DNA from: a virus
Strand: one strand, 5' to 3'
DNA: 20,168 nt
IMG/VR virus record: IMGVR_UViG_3300043435_000705
Location: 1 to 20,168 of that record
This document shows positions 5,464 through 12,159 of this stretch, one piece after another. The position numbers were made by a program, and so were the translations under genes. Within the stretch, counting starts at the first letter, position 1. Each line of letters begins with the position of its first letter. The notes below the pieces were generated by a model. That model made no database searches, was not told the origin of the DNA, and saw only the letters and a program-made list of their open reading frames with translations.

Positions 5464-7512
5464 CTTTCTACCTTTTTTCTTTGGTTCTGGTTTTGCACCA
5501 TCCCCAATTTCTATTGTCTGGTCATCACCTTCCCCTTTGACAAATAATATATATTCTTTGTCTTCCTGAACATTACCCAATAATATTTTTTCAGAAATTA
5601 AATCTTCTATTTTATCTTGGATTGCCCGTTTAATTGGTCTGGCACCATATTGTTCGTCAAAACCAACTTTAGCGATTAAATCTATTACCGAATTTTCATA
5701 CGATACTTTGTATTTCATTGATGTTAATCTACCAATTAGTTTGTCAATTTCAAGTTTAACAATTTTATCAATGTGTTCTTTTTTCAAAGAGTTAAAGATT
5801 ACAACATCATCAATCCTATTTAAAAATTCTGGAGCAAAAAACTTACTTAATTCTTTCTTCAGAATATCTCTCTTATATTCTTCTTGAACAACATCACTAT
5901 TACTTGTTGACTTAAACCCAACACCGGTTCCAAATTCTTGTAATTTTTTAACACCAATATTTGATGTCATAATAATTAAACAATTTTTAAAGTTAATTTT
6001 TCTACCAAGACCATCAGTTAAATGTCCATCATCTAACATTTGAAGAAGTGTTGCAAAAATATCTTTATTCGCTTTTTCAATTTCATCAAATAAGATTACA
6101 GAATACGGTTTGTTTTTAACTTGTTCTGTTAGTTGTCCACCTTCTTCGTGACCAACATATCCTGGAGGAGATCCGATTAAACGAGATATCGTGTGTTTTT
6201 CTTGATATTCAGACATATCAACTCTAATTAGATTATCTTCATTACCAAAAATTTCTTTTGCCAATTTTTTCGCTAAGAATGTTTTACCAACACCAGTTGA
6301 ACCAAGGAAAATGAATGAACCTATCGGTCTATTTGGATCCTTAATCCCTACTCTATTTCTTCTAATTGCCTTTGAAATCTTTTTAACTGCTTCTTCTTGA
6401 CCTATTACCGAACTACCTAAAGAACTTTCCAAATTCACCAATGAATTTTTTTCATCAATATTGATTTTACTCACCGGTATTTTTGTCATATTAGATACAA
6501 CTTCATAAATTAATTCTTCAGGAATACCTCGTTTACTATTTTTTAGTTCTTCTTCGAATTTTTTCTTTTCATCATCAAGTTTTGATAAGATATTTTTTTC
6601 ACGATCACGAAGTTCTGCTGCTAATTCGTATTTTTGTTTTTTAATAACATCAACCTTTTCTAATTTAATATCCGCCGCTTCTTGTTTTAATTTTTCTATA
6701 TGTTCCGGAAGTTTTATATCAATTTGCATTCTTGAACCAACCTCATCTAAAATATCAAAGGCTTTATCTGGAAATTCACGATCAGTAATATATCTATCGG
6801 CTAATTCAACACATAGTAGTAATGATTCATCTGTATAATTTACTTTATGATGTTCTTCATATTTTTCTTTACTTTGTTTTAAAATTTCAAATGTTTCTTG
6901 TTTTGTTGATGGGTCAACAATAATTTTTTGAAATCTTCTTTCTAACGCACCATCTTTTTCAAAATGTTTTCTATACTCATCAAGAGTTGTTGCACCAATA
7001 CATTGGATTTCACCCCTTGATAAGGCCGGTTTAAAGATGTTTGATGCATCCAAAGACCCAGAACTATTTCCGGCTCCAACCATTGTATGAATTTCGTCAA
7101 TAAAGATTATAATGTTTGGGTTTTGTTGAAGTTCTTCAATTATTACCTTCATTCTTTCTTCAAACTGACCACGATATTTTGTCCCAGCAACAATTGAATT
7201 AATATCTAACGATACAATTCTCTTATCTGATAAATTTTTAGGACATTCACCATCGTGAATCATCATAGCTAAACCTTCAACAATGGCAGTTTTACCCGCA
7301 CCAGGTTCACCAATAATAATTGGATTATTCTTTTTCCTTCTGGATAACACTTGTGCTATTCTTAAAATTTCTTTTTTTCTACCTATTACCGGATCTAATT
7401 TACCTTGTTCGGCTAATTTAATTAAATCTTTACTGAAGTTATCCAACACTGGTGTTCCACCATCACCTTTTTTTTTGTTTTTGTCTCCGTCATCTACAAA
7501 TTCTATTGCCAT
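5449..7512 (-). CDS. clpC: ClpC-like AAA+ unfoldase lacking the N-domain
   Basis: A two-ring Clp/Hsp100 ATPase that would unfold proteins and feed them to a ClpP peptidase. Of 687 residues, D1 has Walker A GEPGAGKT (68-75) and Walker B IIFIDE (135-140). A short middle coiled coil (about 268-325) carries a UVR-like motif (YELAAELRD, 295-303). D2 has GSTGVGKT (404-411), VILFDE (472-477), arginine-finger segment FLNRID (563-568) and sensor-2 GARPIKRA (623-630). The V-G-F tripeptide at 531-533 is in the position of the ClpP-docking loop of ClpC; ClpB disaggregases lack it. The protein begins at the segment TPVLDNF, which in ClpC follows the N-domain, so the usual adaptor-binding N-domain of about 140 residues is absent and replaced by a short charged tail. 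No clpP is in the window, so it presumably uses the host's. A Lys-rich C-terminal tail is encoded across the terminator. Confidence 0.95.
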   Translation of the reverse strand: MAIEFVDDGDKNKKKGDGGTPVLDNFSKDLIKLAEQGKLDPVIGRKKEILRIAQVLSRRKKNNPIIIGEPGAGKTAIVEGLAMMIHDGECPKNLSDKRIVSLDINSIVAGTKYRGQFEERMKVIIEELQQNPNIIIFIDEIHTMVGAGNSSGSLDASNIFKPALSRGEIQCIGATTLDEYRKHFEKDGALERRFQKIIVDPSTKQETFEILKQSKEKYEEHHKVNYTDESLLLCVELADRYITDREFPDKAFDILDEVGSRMQIDIKLPEHIEKLKQEAADIKLEKVDVIKKQKYELAAELRDREKNILSKLDDEKKKFEEELKNSKRGIPEELIYEVVSNMTKIPVSKINIDEKNSLVNLESSLGSSVIGQEEAVKKISKAIRRNRVGIKDPNRPIGSFIFLGSTGVGKTFLAKKLAKEIFGNEDNLIRVDMSEYQEKHTISRLIGSPPGYVGHEEGGQLTEQVKNKPYSVILFDEIEKANKDIFATLLQMLDDGHLTDGLGRKINFKNCLIIMTSNIGVKKLQEFGTGVGFKSTSNSDVVQEEYKRDILKKELSKFFAPEFLNRIDDVVIFNSLKKEHIDKIVKLEIDKLIGRLTSMKYKVSYENSVIDLIAKVGFDEQYGARPIKRAIQDKIEDLISEKILLGNVQEDKEYILFVKGEGDDQTIEIGDGAKPEPKKKGRKKKED

Positions 7513-7541
7513 AATTAAAAGTTTTTTTATTCAAGTTTAAT

Positions 7542-7549
7542 TATAAATA
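7542..7549 (-). promoter_or_regulatory. TATTTATA motif upstream of the Clp gene
   Basis: On the minus strand TATTTATA lies 29 bases before the ATG at 7512, the same gap as at the gene at 1820. A second minus-strand copy occurs at 7592-7599 between the two palindromes. Confidence 0.4.
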
Positions 7550-7576
7550 GGTTTTTAGTCAATATTTTTAATTAAT

Positions 7577-7589
7577 TGACAAATTGTCA
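7577..7589. promoter_or_regulatory. Palindrome TGACAA-A-TTGTCA, candidate operator
   Basis: A perfect 6-bp inverted repeat around one central base in the 174-base divergent region between the Clp and UVR genes. It shares its TGACA/TGTCA arms with the palindrome at 7608-7624, whose centre is 33 bases away, about three helical turns. Confidence 0.5.
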
Positions 7590-7607
7590 GTTATAAATAA
7601 TTATACT

Positions 7608-7624
7608 TATGACATTTTGTCATA
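7608..7624. promoter_or_regulatory. Palindrome TATGACA-TTT-TGTCATA, candidate operator
   Basis: A perfect 7-bp inverted repeat around TTT, with the same TGACA/TGTCA arms as the site at 7577-7589. Lack of a U-tract and position between divergent genes make a regulator-binding site more likely than a terminator. The regulator is unknown. Confidence 0.5.
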
Positions 7625-7686
7625 TTTTATTTTTGGTATAGTTTTAGTAAAATTGATGTCAAAATAAACCTATAAAAAATAAAAAA

Positions 7687-8055
7687 ATGTTTAGTAGAAA
7701 TTTTGAAAGATTATTTAACGAGTTCTTTAACTCTGATCCATTCTTTGGTAATGGAAATAACTGGGATAAGAAATCCTTCCAATCACCAGATGGGTCAATT
7801 TCATTTACCTATATCACAAATAAAAAAAGTGATAATAAAAAATCAGATGAATTAATATCACTAAAAGAAGAATTAAACTTAGCTGTTGAAGAACAAAATT
7901 TTGAAATGGCGGTAGAGTTGAGGGATAAAATTAAAAATCTTGAAGAAAATAACGAAAAAATAAGTGAACTTAACAAAGAACTTGAGGATTGTATTAAAAC
8001 ACAAGACTTTGAACGAGCGATAGAAGTTAGAGACAAGATTAACTCCCTAAAATAA
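7687..8055 (+). CDS. Double-UVR-motif protein, candidate Clp adaptor
   Basis: This 122-residue protein has an N-terminal hydrophobic/aromatic segment (FERLFNEFFNSDPFFG, 6-21), a linker, and two tandem UVR motifs forming helical hairpins: about 57-86 (core FEMAVELRDKIKNLE) and 93-122 (core FERAIEVRDKINSL). UVR motifs occur in UvrB, UvrC, McsA and the middle domain of ClpC, where they mediate protein-protein contact. There is no nuclease or helicase domain and no CxxC zinc site as in McsA. It is transcribed divergently from the Clp gene, whose own coiled coil carries a related motif. I infer an adaptor or regulator of that unfoldase. The N-terminal segment loosely recalls small heat-shock proteins but no alpha-crystallin domain follows. 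An alternative is interaction with UvrB or UvrC. Confidence 0.85.
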   Translation: MFSRNFERLFNEFFNSDPFFGNGNNWDKKSFQSPDGSISFTYITNKKSDNKKSDELISLKEELNLAVEEQNFEMAVELRDKIKNLEENNEKISELNKELEDCIKTQDFERAIEVRDKINSLK

Positions 8056-8057
8056 AC

Positions 8058-8085
8058 AAGATCCACCTCAAAAGGGTGGATTTTT
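8058..8085 (+). terminator. Rho-independent terminator after the UVR gene
   Basis: ATCCACC (8061-8067) pairs with GGTGGAT (8075-8081) around a 7-base loop and is followed by TTTT-G-TTTT. It lies 5 bases after the stop codon. Confidence 0.8.
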
Positions 8086-8119
8086 GTTTTGTATAAAATA
8101 TATTTAAATAAAAAAAGTT

Positions 8120-8365
8120 ATGGCAATCACAAGAGAAGAAATTAGTGGAACAAAGATTCTAAACGAAGTTGAGTCTTCAAATATAGTTAGAACAGAATAC
8201 GATACTACAACTAAAAAAATGATAGCTGAATTTAAGAATGGTATGAAATACGAATATGATGATGTCCCACATCAAACTTATACATCATTTAGAACCGCAA
8301 AATCACAAGGTTCATTCTTTAATCTTAATATTTCGAAAGTTTTTAAATATAAGAAATTAAGTTAA
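8120..8365 (+). CDS. KTSC-domain protein
   Basis: An 81-residue protein matching the KTSC domain almost end to end: V-x-S-S-N-I near residue 20, YDTTTKKMIAEFKNGMKYEYDDVP in the middle, then the sequence TYTSFRTAKSQGSFFN with I-S-K-V-F near the end. KTSC domains occur at the C-terminus of some lysyl-tRNA synthetases and as stand-alone small proteins in bacteria and phages; the biochemical role is not established, with RNA or tRNA binding often suggested. Upstream is an A-rich leader with a degenerate TATTTAAA (8101-8108). No terminator separates it from the nucleotidyltransferase gene 25 bases downstream, which however has its own TATTTATA motif. Confidence 0.85.
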   Translation: MAITREEISGTKILNEVESSNIVRTEYDTTTKKMIAEFKNGMKYEYDDVPHQTYTSFRTAKSQGSFFNLNISKVFKYKKLS

Positions 8366-8378
8366 TTCATTTCCAGTA

Positions 8379-8386
8379 TATTTATA
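8379..8386 (+). promoter_or_regulatory. TATTTATA motif 4 bases before the gene at 8391
   Basis: GTATATTTATATATA ends directly at the ATG. The spacing is short compared with 13-32 bases at most other genes with this motif, implying a very short leader if this is a promoter. Confidence 0.3.
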
Positions 8387-8390
8387 TATA

Positions 8391-9122
8391 ATGGATAAAG
8401 ATTTAATTAAAAGTTTTGAACCCCAAAAAGAATTAAACCCAAGTATTTGGGATACAAATGGTGGTGAACCAAAAATTAAGAAAGAAATTAGAAAAAAGTT
8501 ATTAGAAATTTCTTATGAGTTTATTGATTTTTTAGATATTAATATTGTTATTACAGATATAATATTAACCGGTTCGTTATCCAACTATAATTGGTCGAAA
8601 TATTCTGATTTTGACTTACATATCGTTGCGAATTTCCAACAATATCCAGAGAATCAAATTGAGTTATACGAAAAACTATTTAACCTAAAAAAAATGTTAT
8701 TTAATCAAAAACACGATATAACAATTAAAGGTTATGAAGTTGAGCTTTATGTTCAAAACGAAACTGAATCACATTTTTCAAGTGGTGTATATTCTGTGTT
8801 ATTTGACGAATGGTCTAATATACCAAAAAAAGAAGATATAACAATTGATAAAGAACTTCTCAAAGATAAAGCTAAACAATGGATGAAAATGATTGATGAG
8901 TTAATTGATAGTGTAAAAGACGAAGACATTGATTCAGCAAAAGATTTAATAAAGAAATACAAAGATAAGTTGAAGAAATTTAGAACTTGTGGTTTGGAAA
9001 AAGGTGGTGAGTATTCAATTGAGAATTTAGTCTTTAAGATATTACGTAGAAATGGTTATATTGAAAAACTACACAATTTAACAAACGATATTGTTGATAA
9101 AAATTTATCAATGAATCAATAA
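8391..9122 (+). CDS. Nucleotidyltransferase-superfamily protein
   Basis: The 243-residue protein carries the polymerase-beta-like nucleotidyltransferase signature: G-S (61-62) followed after ten residues by S-D-F-D-L-H (72-77), with D73 and D75 as the metal ligands, and V-E-L-Y (117-120) placing E118 where the third carboxylate is expected. Residues 150-243 are helical and Lys/Asp-rich. Similar stand-alone proteins occur in T4-like phages of marine bacteria. The activity (nucleotidyl transfer to RNA, protein or a small molecule) cannot be told from sequence; the MntA-type antitoxin fold is related, but no HEPN toxin partner is next to it. It ends 75 bases before the next gene. Confidence 0.8.
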   Translation: MDKDLIKSFEPQKELNPSIWDTNGGEPKIKKEIRKKLLEISYEFIDFLDINIVITDIILTGSLSNYNWSKYSDFDLHIVANFQQYPENQIELYEKLFNLKKMLFNQKHDITIKGYEVELYVQNETESHFSSGVYSVLFDEWSNIPKKEDITIDKELLKDKAKQWMKMIDELIDSVKDEDIDSAKDLIKKYKDKLKKFRTCGLEKGGEYSIENLVFKILRRNGYIEKLHNLTNDIVDKNLSMNQ

Positions 9123-9157
9123 TTTATTAAAAAACAAAATAAACTTAAATATTGATA

Positions 9158-9165
9158 TATTTATT
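9158..9165 (+). promoter_or_regulatory. TATTTATT motif, candidate late promoter of the 9198-13431 operon
   Basis: GATATATTTATT lies 32 bases before the ATG at 9198. The three following genes overlap or nearly touch and have no such motif, so this may drive all four. Confidence 0.4.
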
Positions 9166-9197
9166 AAGAAAAAATAATTTATTTAAAAAATTATATT

Positions 9198-10715
9198 ATG
9201 GGAGGACTAAAACCTATCGGAAGTGAAAAACTACAAGGAATGGATAAAATTCGTAGAATTATGGAAATTGCAACATATAACGAAAACAAACCAAATCCGA
9301 TAAATGAAAACAGAAATACTGAATACACACTATCTTTAGCTGATGGTAATGTTTATGCTATTGTTAAAGAAAAACAAGGTTATATTATTAAAACAGCAAT
9401 TAATGAAAGTGAATCTGAATATATTGAACCGATTAGAGAAAGAAAGTATTATAGATCATATTCTGAAGCATTAAAAAGATTAAATTTAATGGCCAAAGAA
9501 TTAAATTCTCTACACGGAAATAAAAAAGGTATCTCTCTCTTCGAAGAAGACGAAAAAAAAAAAGATAAACAATATTTCTTAAAGACCAATACCGGTCAAA
9601 AAAATCAAGAAACACCAACTCCGTCAACACCGGATATGGCTGCCGTACCTGCAACTGGTGCGACAACACCTCCTACACCAGTTCCAGCTACAACTGGTAC
9701 AACAACACCGCCAGCAACAGGTGGTGAATTGGGAGAACAAGCTGTTGACCCAACACAACTTCCAGTTGACCCTGCAGCAACAGCAACACCCGTAGACCCA
9801 ACACAAGTTCCAGCGGATCCTATGGCAGTACCAGTAGATCCTATGGCAGTACCAACTGGTGAAGAAATACCAATGGAAGAACCAGAAATGGATATGGAAG
9901 AACCGGAAGATGATACTGAAGGTGAAAAAGATAAAAAAGAAGAAGTTAGTTTTAAAACAATTCAAAAACTTACTGGTAGATTATCACAAAAAATTAGAAA
10001 ATATACTGATGAAGAAGATATGACTTCTGATGATACAAAATACATTATAAATTCTATTTTATCATCACTTGATTTAGAAGTTTTAGACGATGAAGATGTT
10101 GATGAAATTATTGATAGATTAGAAGGTGAAGAAAGTGAAGATGAAGGTGATGAAGAAGGTATGAATCCAGAAGATATGGCTGGTGAAGAAATGGGTGGTG
10201 AAATTGAAGGGATGCCAGAACCAGGATTAGAAGGAGCACCTGAAGCACCTGAAACAACACCACAACCAGAATTAGGAGAAGGTTATGATAATTTATCAGA
10301 TGCTTTTACTGAAAAATTTAAAGGAGCTTTTACTGCTGGTGTTGCCAATGAAATGATGGAAGATTCTGACAATTACCCAAAACACGGTGCTGCCGGAAAA
10401 AGACATAGACATTTAGAACACGGGACATTTGGTGAATCAAAAGTAGATAAGATAATTTCAAAATATTTTAAAATTGATGAAAATGAAATTTTAATAAAAG
10501 AAGAAGAAAATAGAAAAAGAATTGAAAAAAATATCGAAAATAATTCAAAAAGAATTAAAGTTCTATCAGAAAGTGTTTCACAAGAAAGAACATCTTTAAA
10601 ATTTGTTGAAAAATTCCCAAAATCACAACTAATTGGTAAAACCAAGACTGGAAATTTAATTTTCAAAAATAAAGAAAAACATTACAGAATTTCAACTAAC
10701 GGAAAATTATTATGA
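9198..10715 (+). CDS. Large acidic virion-type protein with Pro/Thr/Ala-rich linker
   Basis: A 505-residue protein without a recognisable enzyme domain. Residues about 1-115 are globular, with aromatic-rich YYRSYSEALKRLNLMAKEL near 93. About 135-225 is a low-complexity Pro/Thr/Ala linker with DPxxxP repeats (VDPMAVP twice, from near-identical 18-base copies at 9816-9833 and 9837-9854). About 226-245 and 300-350 are very acidic. Between them a helical segment (IQKLTGRLSQKIRKY and later YIINSILSSLDLEVL) looks like a conserved domain. After a second linker comes the segment GKRHRHLEHGTFGESKVDKIISKYF, then a basic end. This modular architecture resembles scaffold or virion proteins of T4-like phages. 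The stop codon overlaps the next start (ATGA), indicating translational coupling. Confidence 0.8.
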   Translation: MGGLKPIGSEKLQGMDKIRRIMEIATYNENKPNPINENRNTEYTLSLADGNVYAIVKEKQGYIIKTAINESESEYIEPIRERKYYRSYSEALKRLNLMAKELNSLHGNKKGISLFEEDEKKKDKQYFLKTNTGQKNQETPTPSTPDMAAVPATGATTPPTPVPATTGTTTPPATGGELGEQAVDPTQLPVDPAATATPVDPTQVPADPMAVPVDPMAVPTGEEIPMEEPEMDMEEPEDDTEGEKDKKEEVSFKTIQKLTGRLSQKIRKYTDEEDMTSDDTKYIINSILSSLDLEVLDDEDVDEIIDRLEGEESEDEGDEEGMNPEDMAGEEMGGEIEGMPEPGLEGAPEAPETTPQPELGEGYDNLSDAFTEKFKGAFTAGVANEMMEDSDNYPKHGAAGKRHRHLEHGTFGESKVDKIISKYFKIDENEILIKEEENRKRIEKNIENNSKRIKVLSESVSQERTSLKFVEKFPKSQLIGKTKTGNLIFKNKEKHYRISTNGKLL

Positions 10716-11119
10716 ATTATCTGATCTATATAAATGGTTTAGGTCCAAATTATAAAGGTGAAAATATATATGAATTTATATTTTCAGACACTTTGGAAGT
10801 TTGGGGTGAAAATTGGGAAACAAAACCAGCTAATGGTTATCCATCACCACCGGATATGGAATACATCAAAAAAGTTGGAATACTACATAAGGGGAATATG
10901 ACATTAGATTTGGTTCAAGAGTCTGATGTTTTTTCTGTTTTAGATTCTATGGATGGTGTGTTATGTTTAGGTTGGGAAAAAGAAAGTAATGAAGTTGATT
11001 TTTCTGTTATCAAAAGGTTGGTTTTCAAATTCGGAGAAACAGAACAAGAAATAAAAGATAAATTGTACGAAAGAGACATAATTTTAGAATTTGAAAAAAA
11101 AATGGTTTATGAAAACTAA
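10712..11119 (+). CDS. Conserved phage protein of unknown function
   Basis: A 135-residue, probably globular alpha/beta protein rich in Trp and Tyr (for example EVWGENWETKPANGYPSPPD at about 29-48). It has no motif that I can link to an activity, and no signal peptide. Its start overlaps the preceding stop as ATGA and its last codons overlap the next gene's start, so it is co-translated with flanking virion-type genes. A role in virion assembly is inferred from position only. Confidence 0.8.
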   Translation: MNYLIYINGLGPNYKGENIYEFIFSDTLEVWGENWETKPANGYPSPPDMEYIKKVGILHKGNMTLDLVQESDVFSVLDSMDGVLCLGWEKESNEVDFSVIKRLVFKFGETEQEIKDKLYERDIILEFEKKMVYEN

Positions 11120-12152
11120 AAAATACATACAAATATTATTAGAAAATGGTATTAAGCCTAATACTATTTCAGAATTAAATTTAACACAGATTGAAGTTTT
11201 AGCTAAAAGATTTTTAAAACAAAATTTGAATGAAGAAGTAAAACAAACTGTTACAAATGTTACTTATGACCCTAACAACGCAACAGACCAAAAAAACTTA
11301 GCATCTAAAGGAATTCATATAGATCCCGCAACCAAAAAAATATCTATGACTTTAGGTTCTACAGGAGAAATGAGTGAAGATGAAAATATAAATGTTGTTA
11401 ACGACCCAGACGCTACAAGTGATGGTATGCCAACAACTGAAGGTGAAATGACTGAAAGATTTGAATCAAAAGCTCAACAAGGTTTGTTCTGGGCTAGATG
11501 TAATAATTCATCAGGCAAAACAAAAGAAAAGTGGTGTAAAATGGCAAAAGAATTTTCAGATAGCACATCTAAAAAAGAATATAAAGATATGCCAGAAAAA
11601 AAACATCCAGAAAAAACTGTAAAAAAGAAAACAACCAAAGAAAATTACGAACAATTCTTGGAAGATAGAATCGTTGAAATGATGGATGATTATATCAATC
11701 CAGCTATGACAAAAGGTAATTTAGTTCAATCTGTTAATGAAAGAAAAAATTCTGAACCTTTTATGTTGAAACAACCGAAAAAAAATACTATGTTTTCGAA
11801 AGATGAAGGAAAAGAAATGAAAAGACCAATTGGAAGAATGTTTTCAGCAGGTGGTGAAATGGCTGAAGAAACAAAAGAAAAAGAACGAACAAAAGAAAGA
11901 ACAAAAGAAAAGGATAAGGATAGAAAAAACCCATTCCAACCAAAGCACAAACCGGCACCAAAAGCTAAAAAAGAATTTAAAGAACAAACAATAGCACCAG
12001 TAAGACCGGGAACAAAAGAACGAACAAAAGAAAAAGATCCAGGTAAGAAGAATCCATTCCAACCAAAACACAAACCAGCACCAAAAGCAACTGGTGACAA
12101 AGAAATACCAACTTGGCTTAGTTGGAATAAACTTGGTGTGAAATTAAAATAA
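11109..12152 (+). CDS. Repeat-containing virion-type protein with KAQQ motif
   Basis: I place the start at ATG 11109, overlapping the previous gene by 11 bases, giving 347 residues; an in-frame ATG at 11091 would add MKKKWF and overlap more. The N-terminus (ELNLTQIEVLAKRFLKQNLNEE) ends in L-N-E, similar to leader peptides on neighbouring proteins. Around residues 115-160 is a compact module SKAQQGLFWARCNN with a later KWCKMAKEF, containing two cysteines. The C-terminal third is basic and repetitive: two 78-base copies (11888-11965 and 12011-12088) encode KERTKEKD with KNPFQPKHKPAPKA. The protein ends IPTWLSWNKLGVKLK. Lys/Pro-rich repeats could bind DNA or other virion components. The function is unknown. 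Confidence 0.75.
   Translation: MKTKKYIQILLENGIKPNTISELNLTQIEVLAKRFLKQNLNEEVKQTVTNVTYDPNNATDQKNLASKGIHIDPATKKISMTLGSTGEMSEDENINVVNDPDATSDGMPTTEGEMTERFESKAQQGLFWARCNNSSGKTKEKWCKMAKEFSDSTSKKEYKDMPEKKHPEKTVKKKTTKENYEQFLEDRIVEMMDDYINPAMTKGNLVQSVNERKNSEPFMLKQPKKNTMFSKDEGKEMKRPIGRMFSAGGEMAEETKEKERTKERTKEKDKDRKNPFQPKHKPAPKAKKEFKEQTIAPVRPGTKERTKEKDPGKKNPFQPKHKPAPKATGDKEIPTWLSWNKLGVKLK
11888..12088 (+). repeat. Two 78-base direct repeats, 123 bases apart
   Basis: Copies at 11888-11965 and 12011-12088 are in the same reading frame (offset 41 codons) and encode near-identical Lys/Pro-rich segments ending NPFQPKHKPAPKA. They differ at scattered, partly synonymous positions, so the duplication is not brand new. 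Confidence 0.85.
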
Positions 12153-12159
12153 TTTAAAA

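Noticed and set aside
7283-7540. Plus-strand open frame over the Clp N-terminal region
   Set aside because: It is the shadow of the conserved D1 Walker A region of the Clp gene.
7687-7752. Small heat-shock protein call for the UVR gene
   Set aside because: Only the first 20 residues recall Hsp20 N-termini; the alpha-crystallin domain is absent.
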